NCBI GenBank assembly: GCA_018064645.1
Contig: JAGHUT010000008.1
Span: forward strand, 1 to 63,911
Origin: Candidatus Crickella merdequi
GTDB taxonomy: Bacteria; Bacillota; Clostridia; Peptostreptococcales; Anaerovoracaceae
Length of the DNA stretch: 63,911 nucleotides
Reading direction: 5' to 3'
The translations under genes and the position numbers were made by a program. The notes under the pieces are model-generated. The model made no database searches, had not been told where the DNA came from, and saw nothing but the letters and a program-made list of their open reading frames with translations. Shown piece by piece: positions 36,527-44,714 of this stretch (positions are counted from its first letter, which is position 1; each line of letters starts with the position of its first letter).

Positions 36527-37276
36527 TTACATTATCAGAAGTTCAAGGGTCTCCCACATGAACAGTAAATATATAGAAGTAGCTGCAAATGCCCCAGGAA
36601 GCATCGCCACGGCATTTGCCTCACCAGCAGTACCGACGAGACCTCTTTTTCTGAAGGATGCTACAGCAGCAAGAACAAGGGAAATCATCGAAGTCATCAC
36701 AAAAATTACAACCACTCCTGCTACCCCTGTAACCAGTCCAATGGCAATGTAGAACTTGATGTCCGCACCGCCAATGGCATCCTTGTGAAAAAGCAGTCTT
36801 CCCGTGCCAAACACCGCAAAGGAAAGCGCAAGGCCGACTCCAGCACCTGCAAGAGGCTCCCACCATACGTTGTGAAGCCCGATGAATCCAACAGCAGATG
36901 CACAGAGCAGAATCATGAACTGATCCGGCACAACCATGTAAAGAGCATCTGAAACAGCCATTTCAAGAACAACCGCCATGACAATCATTGCGCCGATGAG
37001 ATACTGTAGCGGCTCCTTGGTCGCAAGGTATATTCCCGCAAATACAAAGAATGCTGTGAATCCCATCTTCCATGGAGTGCTGGGAAGTCTCTGCCTTCCA
37101 TTCTCCATCGTTTCAAGAAGTCTGTCAGGAAGCCTTCGCTTATCGCCTTCACCTGTCCAGTCCTCAAACCATCTCGCAGGAACTCTGTTGAATACCACAA
37201 CACAGCCGTTACCGAAGATAACAGCCAGTGCCAGGGCAATACCAATTTTTATTACAAAAATAACATTATATGTCAT
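36527..37276 (-). CDS. A24-family prepilin peptidase
   Basis: The 249-aa polytopic membrane protein belongs to the type IV prepilin/preflagellin peptidase fold. The two catalytic aspartates are in SDALYMVVPD (near residue 110) and GGADIK (near 171). There are about six transmembrane helices and an inserted charged loop at about 38-65. The cytoplasmic CxxC zinc motifs of TadA/GspO are absent, as in short FlaK/TadV-type enzymes. No pilin genes are nearby, so its substrates are unknown. Confidence 0.85.
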   Translation of the reverse strand: MTYNVIFVIKIGIALALAVIFGNGCVVVFNRVPARWFEDWTGEGDKRRLPDRLLETMENGRQRLPSTPWKMGFTAFFVFAGIYLATKEPLQYLIGAMIVMAVVLEMAVSDALYMVVPDQFMILLCASAVGFIGLHNVWWEPLAGAGVGLALSFAVFGTGRLLFHKDAIGGADIKFYIAIGLVTGVAGVVVIFVMTSMISLVLAAVASFRKRGLVGTAGEANAVAMLPGAFAATSIYLLFMWETLELLIM

Positions 37277-37279
37277 CAG

Positions 37280-38617
37280 CTATCTCTTATTCGACCTTCT
37301 CCAGATTCCGTACTCCTCTGCTGACTTGATGAGGTCGTCTCTGAAATCAGGATGGGCAATGCTGATGATTTTCTCTGCTCTCTCCCATGTAGCGTTTCCG
37401 GCAAGGCATACTGTTCCGTACTCTGTTACCAGGTGATGAGTCTGGCTTCTTGGAACTGTTACAATATCTCCGTTGAAGCCTGGAGTGATTCTTGAATGAA
37501 CCTGTCCCTTCTTGTCGGTAAATGTTGACGAGAAGCAAACGAAACTTGTTCCGTTTGGACAGTCATATGCGCCTGTTACGAAGTCAAGCTGACCGCCTGT
37601 TCCACTGATATGTCTGTGGCCTGCTGACTCTGAGCTGATCTCACCGTAAATATTAACGCCGATGCAGTTGTTGATTGAAACGAAGTTGTCAATCTCTGCA
37701 ATTACACGCGGATTGTTAACGTAATCCATTGGAGTGTTGATACATGTTGGGTTGTCCTCAATCCAGTGATACATATCCCAGTTACCATATCCAACACCAT
37801 ATACAGACTTGCCCTTGAACTCGCCTGACTTGTTCAGGTTAGTCAGCTTGCCTGCCTTGTACATCTTGTAGTGTGAGTTAACCATGAGCTCTGAGTGAAC
37901 ACCCAGGTTCTTAAGATCTGACTCTTCAGCGATCATAGTTCCGATTACATCAGGCATCGCTCCGACACCCAGTTGAACACATGCACCGTCTGACATTCTC
38001 TCGATTACCTGCTTTGCAATTGCAAGGTCAACATCTGATGCAGGAAAATCAGGAACACCTGCAAATGGTGTATGTGGTCCCTCTACGATTGCATTAACCT
38101 CTGAGATATGAACCTTGTTCTCAATTCCGAAAGTTCTTGGAAGTGTCTCGTTAACCTCGAGAATAATGTAATCCGCTACATCGAGAACTGCTCTTCCGTG
38201 CGAACCGTAGCATGAGAACGAGAAATAACCATCCTTGTCCATAGGTGTAACACCGCAGATAGCAACGTTGACCTCAAGGTTCTTTCTGTAGTAGACAGGG
38301 AGATTCCTGTAGAGCATAGGGATAAAATAGCAAAGTCCCTTGTCGCAGTATTTTCTCTCTGAACCGATCATGTGGAATGAGTTGTAAGTGAAGTGCTCAC
38401 CCTCAGGATCCGCTTCAAGAATCTGGATTGGGTCCCAGATGATAATACCTCTAACCTTAACATCCTCAAGTTCGTCTTTTCTCTTGGCAAGAGCTGCATC
38501 ACAAAGAGATGGGAAAAGTCCTGCAGTTGCATAATCAACCCAGTCTCCACTTTTAATTACCTTAACAGCCTCATCAGCACTTACCAGCTTCTGCTTATAT
38601 TCCAGTTCGTAGCCCAT
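37280..38617 (-). CDS. Butyryl-CoA:acetate-type CoA-transferase
   Basis: A 445-aa member of the acetyl-CoA hydrolase/transferase family, close in length and motifs to butyryl-CoA:acetate CoA-transferase (But). The ISGTGGQLDFVTGAYD motif near residue 345 and VHSELMVN near 244 are typical. It would exchange CoA between butyryl-CoA and acetate at the end of butyrate fermentation. In the segment that carries the catalytic glutamate in related transferases, this protein reads CIGVNIYGE. The mapping of that residue should be checked against a structure. Its ATG overlaps the stop of the hydrolase gene by one base. Confidence 0.75.
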   Translation of the reverse strand: MGYELEYKQKLVSADEAVKVIKSGDWVDYATAGLFPSLCDAALAKRKDELEDVKVRGIIIWDPIQILEADPEGEHFTYNSFHMIGSERKYCDKGLCYFIPMLYRNLPVYYRKNLEVNVAICGVTPMDKDGYFSFSCYGSHGRAVLDVADYIILEVNETLPRTFGIENKVHISEVNAIVEGPHTPFAGVPDFPASDVDLAIAKQVIERMSDGACVQLGVGAMPDVIGTMIAEESDLKNLGVHSELMVNSHYKMYKAGKLTNLNKSGEFKGKSVYGVGYGNWDMYHWIEDNPTCINTPMDYVNNPRVIAEIDNFVSINNCIGVNIYGEISSESAGHRHISGTGGQLDFVTGAYDCPNGTSFVCFSSTFTDKKGQVHSRITPGFNGDIVTVPRSQTHHLVTEYGTVCLAGNATWERAEKIISIAHPDFRDDLIKSAEEYGIWRRSNKR

Positions 38618-39564
38618 TATTTTCTATCCTCCACGCAGCAATCAAGCCACTCAAGCACATCTCTATATACAACATCTCTGTCTGTCTCGTTCAGCACCTC
38701 GTGCCTGTCATCATCGTAAAGCTTGATATCAATCTGGCACTTAGTATTCTCCTGATACGCGACAAAAGCCTTGCGAACTCCTTCGCCCCAGCCTCCAACT
38801 GGATCCTCTGCTCCTGAAATGAAGAGCACAGGCATTCCCTCTGGAAGAGTCTGCATTCTCTTCTTATCGTGAGCAAGCTGCATTCCCTCGAACATGTTAT
38901 AAAAAGCATTTAGTGTGAAGTGGAATGTGCACCATGGGTCCTTGCGGTACGCTTTAACTATATCTACATCCTTTGAAAGCCAGTCGCTGACTGAGTTAGG
39001 ATTCTCGATTCTCTTGAGATATGTGCCGAAAGCCATGCCCTCGATAAGCTTCGAGTAGCTTCTGCTTCCCTTAGTCTTGCAGAGAAGTCCTGCGAGCGCT
39101 TTACCGCTGTTGATCACAGCCATTGGCTGCCAGCCTGTTCCCATGATTACAACTCCGGCAAGTCCATTTGCGTATTCACCGTTATCCCATGTGATGTACT
39201 CTCTTGTCAGGAATGAACCCCAGCTGTGTCCCATAAGGATGTACGGAATATCAGGATACTCCGCCTTGAGCATCTGCCTCAGCTGATGAAGGTCAGCAAT
39301 AATATTGCTGTTACCATTCTTGCCAAGATATCCGTGATATGAGTCATTAATAACAGATCTTCCGTGGCCAAGATGGTCATCACCTGCAACTACATATCCC
39401 TGCTCTGTCAGGAATTTTGCGAAATCATCGTATCTGTCAATATACTCAACCATTCCGTGTACAATCTGAAGGACCGCCTTTGGCTCGCCCTCAGGCTTCC
39501 AGACTGTTCCGTAGATTTCAGTCATGCCATCACTTGATGGGAAATGTATAGTCTCTTTAATCAT
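38617..39564 (-). CDS. Alpha/beta hydrolase, monoacylglycerol lipase-like
   Basis: The 315-aa serine hydrolase has QIVHGMVEY near residue 34 (oxyanion region), DHLGHGRS near 63 and the nucleophile elbow GHSWGS near 112. The acid is probably in SGAEDPVGG and the catalytic histidine in DDRHEVLNE near the C-terminus. It has no signal peptide, so it probably acts on lipids or esters in the cell. It is translationally coupled with the CoA-transferase (one-base overlap). Confidence 0.88.
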   Translation of the reverse strand: MIKETIHFPSSDGMTEIYGTVWKPEGEPKAVLQIVHGMVEYIDRYDDFAKFLTEQGYVVAGDDHLGHGRSVINDSYHGYLGKNGNSNIIADLHQLRQMLKAEYPDIPYILMGHSWGSFLTREYITWDNGEYANGLAGVVIMGTGWQPMAVINSGKALAGLLCKTKGSRSYSKLIEGMAFGTYLKRIENPNSVSDWLSKDVDIVKAYRKDPWCTFHFTLNAFYNMFEGMQLAHDKKRMQTLPEGMPVLFISGAEDPVGGWGEGVRKAFVAYQENTKCQIDIKLYDDDRHEVLNETDRDVVYRDVLEWLDCCVEDRK

Positions 39565-39573
39565 ATCTTCCTC

Positions 39574-40719
39574 CTATTCGCGCACTTCCTTCTTCGGAGG
39601 TCTTGCTCCGGGGAACTGATAGAACTGTGTTTCAATGTTACCGTTATATAGTTTGCGTCTTCTGTCGGCCTTTCGGTCCAGTTCTTTCTCAATATTCTTG
39701 TCAGATGTTATCAGGAAAAAAGACCAGGTTGGATGATTCTCCATCAGCTCTCGAAACTTCTTGTATATCTCGAGAATGCTCTCATCCGTACCGACTCTCT
39801 TACCATATGGAAGGTTGGAAATTACTACTCCGTATTCTGTTCCAGGCTCGAACTTCTGCATATCCATTCTGAGAAGTTCCATATCTTCAAGAACACCTGC
39901 CTCATCAGCATTAGCCTTCGCAGCGTCGAGAGCCTTACGGTCGATGTCAAAACCTTTTATCGACAGCTCCTTGTCGTAATCTGCCGCCTCATAAGCAAGC
40001 TTGCGCTCTTCCTTCCACATATCAGAAGGAATCATATCCCACTCCTCAGCAGCGAACCTGCGACCCAGTCCTGGTGCAATGTTTCTCTCAATAAGAGCCG
40101 CCTCGATTGGAATAGTTCCAGAACCGCAGCAAGTATCGACAAGTTCTCTTCCCTCTCTCCAGAAAGAAAGCTGAACAAGGGCTGCAGCCAGGGTTTCTTT
40201 CATCGGAGCAGCCACATCCTTAACTCTGTAGCCTCTCTTGTGAAGACCGATTCCTGAAGTATCGATCATCATTATAAAACTGTTCTTAAGTGCCGCGAAC
40301 CTTATCCTGTACTCGCAGCCTGTCTCTGGAAGAGTCTGTATCTGGTAAAACTCCTGAAGTCTCGTAACGATGGCCTTCTTGATTATCTTCTGGCAGGCCG
40401 GCACGCTGTGAAGCTCTGACTTTACGCTCGTTCCTACAACAGGAAATTTGCCGTCGATAGGAATGTACTCCTCCCAGGCTATACCCTTAGTCTGCTGGAA
40501 AAGCTCCTCGAATGTCTTAGCGTTGAACTCTCCAAGTTTAACATACACTCTGTCGGCAGTTCTGAGCCACAGGTTGGAACGTACGATTGCACGCTCATCT
40601 CCAAGATATGTAATTCTTCCATCTTCAGTCTTGAGTACTTTGTATCCGAGAGCTTCAATCTCTCTTCTTACTACCGCCTCAAGTCCAAAGGTTGCTGTTG
40701 CAATTAATTCTATTCTCAT
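39574..40719 (-). CDS. THUMP-domain class I RNA methyltransferase (YpsC/RlmL-N type)
   Basis: The 381-aa protein has an N-terminal ferredoxin-like/THUMP region (about 1-155) and a Rossmann methyltransferase. Motif I LVDTCCGSGTIPIEAAL is near residue 192 and the adenine or guanine N-methylation motif NLPY near 303. B. subtilis YpsC and E. coli RlmL are the closest known types, methylating 23S rRNA guanine. It lies eight bases after nrdG. Confidence 0.88.
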   Translation of the reverse strand: MRIELIATATFGLEAVVRREIEALGYKVLKTEDGRITYLGDERAIVRSNLWLRTADRVYVKLGEFNAKTFEELFQQTKGIAWEEYIPIDGKFPVVGTSVKSELHSVPACQKIIKKAIVTRLQEFYQIQTLPETGCEYRIRFAALKNSFIMMIDTSGIGLHKRGYRVKDVAAPMKETLAAALVQLSFWREGRELVDTCCGSGTIPIEAALIERNIAPGLGRRFAAEEWDMIPSDMWKEERKLAYEAADYDKELSIKGFDIDRKALDAAKANADEAGVLEDMELLRMDMQKFEPGTEYGVVISNLPYGKRVGTDESILEIYKKFRELMENHPTWSFFLITSDKNIEKELDRKADRRRKLYNGNIETQFYQFPGARPPKKEVRE

Positions 40720-40727
40720 ATTATTCC

Positions 40728-41258
40728 TTAGAAATCTATTTCGAACTCAGACTTCCATAGCACAACTTCTCCCTGTGCTCTTGTCTTGTTCATGTCAATA
40801 ACGCGCTGGTTCTCTGACCCCCTGTATAGAAGTGTAAGATTCCTCTCTTCTTCGATAAATCTGCCGTCCACCAGGATATCAAGGAGTCCAAGAAGCTCAT
40901 CAGTATCCGCATCACCTCTCGCCTGCAGTTCCTCAAGGGTGTAACCTGAATAGCTCATCAGGCTGAGTCCATCAGACTTGAGCATCTTAGCAAGTGCAAG
41001 CAGTGGCTTGACTTGTGTAAAAGGCTCGCCCCCCGAGAAAGTCACTCCAGCCAGATACGGATTGCTTCTTATTTCGTCATACAGTTTCTGCACGCCCAGG
41101 TCATATCCATCTTCATAACTATGTGACTGAGGATTGTGGCAACCCGGGCACTTGTGCGGGCAACCCTGCACGAAGACCACGTATCTGAATCCCGGTCCAT
41201 CGACAATGGATTCAGGCTCAATACCACACATTCTCAGAATCATGTCTTTGTCACTCAT
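40728..41258 (-). CDS. nrdG: Anaerobic ribonucleotide reductase activating protein
   Basis: This radical SAM enzyme generates the glycyl radical on NrdD. The 176-aa protein carries the cluster motif C33-x3-C37-x2-C40 (CPHKCPGCHNP) and the SAM motif FSGGEPF near residue 93. It is small, as usual for NrdG. It lies about 720 bases from nrdD, with a nitroreductase and a terminator in between, so it is not in the NrdR-controlled transcript. Confidence 0.93.
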   Translation of the reverse strand: MSDKDMILRMCGIEPESIVDGPGFRYVVFVQGCPHKCPGCHNPQSHSYEDGYDLGVQKLYDEIRSNPYLAGVTFSGGEPFTQVKPLLALAKMLKSDGLSLMSYSGYTLEELQARGDADTDELLGLLDILVDGRFIEEERNLTLLYRGSENQRVIDMNKTRAQGEVVLWKSEFEIDF

Positions 41259-41271
41259 CTGCTATCTCCAG

Positions 41272-41844
41272 TTATCTGTCCCACTTCTCGAACATTACGA
41301 TTTCCTCAAGATCTCTTCGAGGTCTCGCATCTGGTGTCTCATCACCATATCCGAGTGTGATAATTGCTACTACATATTTATCATCAGGTATTCCGAGAAT
41401 CGGCTTCACATCTGCCTGATGATACCAGCCTGTCCAGCAGGTGCTGAGACCTACTGACTCTGCTGCAAGAAGAATATTCTCAACAGATGCAGCTGTATCT
41501 CTGATGGCCCTCTTAAGCGCCATTGTCGGATTTTTCTCATCGCAGACAAGCTCATCTCCTTCAAAAATCTCACCATATGTCTGTGCCTTCTGGTCTGCCA
41601 CACAAATGATAAATACCGGTGCTGCGCACATCCATTCCTGTCCGTGGTCGGCCTCTGCGATTGCCCTCTTAGTTGCCTCGTCTCTGACAATGATATACCA
41701 CCATGGCTGTCTGTTATGGCCGCTTGGGGCCTGTCTTCCTGCCTCGAGGATTGTCATCAGCTTGTCATCCTCAACTGGCATGTCCTTATATCTGCGAACA
41801 CTTCTTCTATCTGCTATGTTCTTAAGTATTTCGTTATTAATCAT
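41272..41844 (-). CDS. Nitroreductase-family flavoprotein
   Basis: The start at 41844 (AAGAAGGG upstream) gives 190 aa. The FMN-binding pattern RRSVRRYKDMPV near residue 13, APSGHNRQPWWYI near 40 and the C-terminal PRRDLEEIV fit the NfsA/FRP-type nitroreductase fold. The substrate (nitro compound, quinone or other) is unknown. nrdG follows after 13 bases. Confidence 0.88.
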   Translation of the reverse strand: MINNEILKNIADRRSVRRYKDMPVEDDKLMTILEAGRQAPSGHNRQPWWYIIVRDEATKRAIAEADHGQEWMCAAPVFIICVADQKAQTYGEIFEGDELVCDEKNPTMALKRAIRDTAASVENILLAAESVGLSTCWTGWYHQADVKPILGIPDDKYVVAIITLGYGDETPDARPRRDLEEIVMFEKWDR

Positions 41845-41926
41845 TTGTTTCGTACCCTTCTTTAGCGCGTACTTTCGCATTCTCATACATAGTTATTATA
41901 CCATAAGTCGAAGGTCAACACTCTAC

Positions 41927-41955
41927 AAAAAAATCGCCCTCTTTCGAGGGCGACC
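41927..41955 (-). terminator. Intrinsic terminator after the nrdD unit
   Basis: CGCCCTC and GAGGGCG (41935-41952) form the stem, and the minus strand continues into seven T. It ends the nrdD plus small glycyl-domain transcript. Confidence 0.9.
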
Positions 41956-41977
41956 GTTTTATTTCGTAAGATTCCGA

Positions 41978-42142
41978 CTACCTTGTGAGGCTGTGCTTTA
42001 CTCTATCCTCTACCTCAGCTCTCTTACCATTATTGAATCTATCAAGTGTTCCTACGAGATATCCTGTAATTCTTCTGATTCTCTCGAAATCAACACCTTC
42101 TCCAACCTGTCCGTTTACGTTCTTAACTGTTCCGTTGTTCAT
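41978..42142 (-). CDS. 54-aa glycyl-radical domain of NrdD, separate frame
   Basis: This short protein aligns with the extreme C-terminus of class III ribonucleotide reductases: residues 21-37 read RIRRITGYLVGTLDRFN, then GKRAEVEDRVKH. In one-piece NrdD the matching segment (R-x-C/T-G-Y-L ... RVKH) holds the radical glycine; here that is Gly27. The upstream NrdD stops before this segment. The start ATG at 42142 has a strong GGAGG seven bases upstream, and only 21 bases separate it from the nrdD stop. It is in the same frame as nrdD (7 codons plus stop apart). It probably docks on NrdD to carry the radical, as YfiD can for pyruvate formate-lyase. Confidence 0.85.
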   Translation of the reverse strand: MNNGTVKNVNGQVGEGVDFERIRRITGYLVGTLDRFNNGKRAEVEDRVKHSLTR

Positions 42143-42163
42143 GGTAGTACCTCCTTCATTGAA

Positions 42164-44440
42164 TTAGTGAGTGCAGTCGCAAGGAACTGGTACGCTTGGA
42201 TACTTCATTCTAAGCTCGTTGAGTCTCTCTACAGAAACTGCCTCTCCAGCTCTTCTTCCGCAACGTGGACATACATCATCGATAACGCCTGTGTAACCGC
42301 AAACAGGATCTCTGTCTACAGGGTGGTTAACTGAACCGTAACCGATTCCGCATTCCTTCATATATCTGATAACAGACTCGAAAGCCTGTGGATTCTTGCT
42401 TGTATCTCCGTCAAGCTCTACGTAACTGATATGTCCTGCATTAGTCAGCTCATGATATGGAGCCTCGATTGCAATCTTCTCAAATGCGCTGATTGGATAG
42501 TATACAGGTACGTGGAATGAGTTAGTATAGTAAGCTCTCTCTGTTACTCCATCAATCTTACCATATTTTGCTCTATCAATCTTGACAAATCTTCCAGAAA
42601 GACCTTCTGCCGGTGTAGCAAGAAGTGTGAAGTTAAGTCCTGTCTCCTCTGACTTCTTGTCGCAGAAATCTCTCATGTGCTTGATAATCTCGTAAGCAAG
42701 CTTTCTTGACTCTTCGCTCTCTCCGTGGTGCTTGCCTGTAAGAGCCTTCATTGTCTCAGCAAGACCGATGAATCCGATTGAAAGAGTTCCATGCTTGATG
42801 ATCTCACCAACGCTATCGTCTGGACCAAGCTCATCTGAGTCAATCCAGATTCCCTGACCCATAAGGAATGGATAATTTCTTCCTCTCTTTGTGCTCTGAA
42901 TCTTGAATCTGTGAAGCAGCTGTCTTGATACAAGCTCCATCATGTTATCAAGCTTCTTATAGAAAACATCAAAGTCTCTGTTAGCTTCGATTCCAATTCT
43001 TGGAAGGTTGATTGAAGTGAATGAGAGGTTACCTCTTCCGCATGTCTGCGCCTTGCTTGGGTCATAGTGGTTAGCCATTACTCTTGTACGGCATCCCATG
43101 TATGCAACCTCTGTATTATAATCGCCTTCCTTATAGAACTTCAGATTGAATGGTGCATCGATGAAGCTGAAGTTAGGGAAGAGTCTCTTAGCACTGCTTC
43201 TGATTGCAAGCTTGAAAAGATCATAGTTTGGCTCTCCCTCGTTGAAGTTGATGCCTTCCTTAACCTTAAAAATCTGTACAGGGAATATTGGTGTCTCTCC
43301 GTTGCCAAGACCTGCCTCTGTAGCAAGAAGCATGTTCTTGATTACCATTCTTCCTTCTGGAGTTGTATCAGTTCCGTAGTTAACTGAACTGAATGGAACC
43401 TGAGCACCAGCTCTTGAATTCATTGTGTTCAGGTTATGAATGAGAGCCTCCATAGCCTGATAAGTCAGCTTATCTGTGTTAGCGTAAGCCGCCTCCTGTG
43501 CCTGTCTATTGCATGAAACGAGCAGTTCTCTTGTCATTCCGAAAGTCTCATCGGCCTGGTCATACCACTTGCCAAGTTCCTCTCCGAAAGTAAGTGCTGT
43601 TGAGATTGTAGGCTTTGTTGCCTCCTTCTTAATCTTGTCAGCAATTGTCTTAGCCTCTGCATATGATGTATCAAGCTTAACTGCGAGAATCTCGCAGAGA
43701 GCTGAGTAGTACTCCTTGATGTATGTTCTTGCTACACCAGGAGCCATTGAATAATCGAAGTTAGGAACCGACTGACCGCCGTGCATCTCGTTCTGGTTAG
43801 CCTGAATAGCAATACATGCAAGTGAAGCATAGCTCATGATTGACTGTGGCTCTCTCAGGTAACCGTGACCTGTGCAGAATCCATCCTTGAAGAGCTTGAT
43901 GAGATCAATCTGGCAGCATGTCTTAGTGAGCATGTAGAAATCCTTATCGTGGATATGAATATCACCATTAATATGAGCCTTAGCGATATCCTTAGGAAGT
44001 ACGTAATTGTCTACATAGTATTTAGCTCCCTCAGAACCATACTTGAGCATTGTTCCCATTGATGTGTCACCATCAATATTGGCATTCTCTCTCTTGATAT
44101 CTGCATCCTTTGAATATGAATATGTCAGCTCATTGTAGATGTTCATGAGATCTGACTCAGCCTCTCTGATCTTAGCGTGCTCAGCACGATAAAGGATGTA
44201 CGCCTTAGCAGTCTTCTCATAGTCATATCTGATGAGGATAGCCTCAACAAGGTCCTGTACCTGCTCAACTGTGCATGTCTCTCCATCAAGGAGTGAAACA
44301 ACCTTCTTTGTCAGATACTCGAAGTCAAAGCTCTCCATCTTCTCGCCATCAACAGCTGCATTTGCAGCAAAAATGGCATTAAAAATCTTGGATTCATCAA
44401 ATGCTACTTCGTTTCCGTCTCTCTTAATAATGGTCTTCAT
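42164..44440 (-). CDS. nrdD: Anaerobic ribonucleoside-triphosphate reductase, large part
   Basis: It reduces NTPs to dNTPs without oxygen. The 758-aa chain starts with an ATP-cone (IKRDGNEVAFDESKI), followed by the reductase core (HINGDIHIHDKDFY near 175, TCGRGNLSFTSINLPR near 465). A C-terminal zinc-ribbon-like region has C714, C724 and C727 (CGYTGV, CPRCGRR) with more cysteines at 754 and 756. The chain ends there, without the glycyl-radical R-x-TGYL segment, which is on the next gene. The transcript is under two NrdR boxes and a strong promoter. Confidence 0.95.
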   Translation of the reverse strand: MKTIIKRDGNEVAFDESKIFNAIFAANAAVDGEKMESFDFEYLTKKVVSLLDGETCTVEQVQDLVEAILIRYDYEKTAKAYILYRAEHAKIREAESDLMNIYNELTYSYSKDADIKRENANIDGDTSMGTMLKYGSEGAKYYVDNYVLPKDIAKAHINGDIHIHDKDFYMLTKTCCQIDLIKLFKDGFCTGHGYLREPQSIMSYASLACIAIQANQNEMHGGQSVPNFDYSMAPGVARTYIKEYYSALCEILAVKLDTSYAEAKTIADKIKKEATKPTISTALTFGEELGKWYDQADETFGMTRELLVSCNRQAQEAAYANTDKLTYQAMEALIHNLNTMNSRAGAQVPFSSVNYGTDTTPEGRMVIKNMLLATEAGLGNGETPIFPVQIFKVKEGINFNEGEPNYDLFKLAIRSSAKRLFPNFSFIDAPFNLKFYKEGDYNTEVAYMGCRTRVMANHYDPSKAQTCGRGNLSFTSINLPRIGIEANRDFDVFYKKLDNMMELVSRQLLHRFKIQSTKRGRNYPFLMGQGIWIDSDELGPDDSVGEIIKHGTLSIGFIGLAETMKALTGKHHGESEESRKLAYEIIKHMRDFCDKKSEETGLNFTLLATPAEGLSGRFVKIDRAKYGKIDGVTERAYYTNSFHVPVYYPISAFEKIAIEAPYHELTNAGHISYVELDGDTSKNPQAFESVIRYMKECGIGYGSVNHPVDRDPVCGYTGVIDDVCPRCGRRAGEAVSVERLNELRMKYPSVPVPCDCTH

Positions 44441-44532
44441 AGGTTCCCTCTTCCGAATTACATGTTATATCTTATAAATTACTTACTATATATGGTCATC
44501 ATATGTGTTATTGCGGTCTCTCGACCCCATAT

Positions 44533-44639
44533 ATTGTATATGAGAGGGATATAGGTGTCAATAAAAAAAGGTCGTTTTTCTCAAGAAAAACACTATATGT
44601 AGTTGTTGCTTAACACCCCTCTAACACTACATATAGTGG
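44533..44639 (-). promoter_or_regulatory. nrdD promoter with two NrdR boxes
   Basis: On the minus strand TTGACA (44556-44561) and TACAAT (44533-44538) have a 17-base spacer. Upstream are two NrdR-type boxes, 44590-44605 (ACACTATATGTAGTTG) and 44624-44639 (ACACTACATATAGTGG), 34 bases apart start to start, about three helical turns. NrdR should repress when dATP/ATP is high. The region from 44441 to 44532 is an AT-rich leader without another recognised site. Confidence 0.85.
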
Positions 44640-44667
44640 TGCATCAGCCGCAATTGTTACAAAAAAC

Positions 44668-44698
44668 GAAAAAGCACGACCAAAGTCGTGCTTTTTTA
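44668..44698 (-). terminator. Intrinsic terminator after malic enzyme
   Basis: AAGCACGAC and GTCGTGCTT (44672-44692) pair around CAAA, with T or A runs on both sides. It closes the leftward gene ending at 44715. Confidence 0.9.
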
Positions 44699-44714
44699 CA
44701 GTATGACTCAAATA

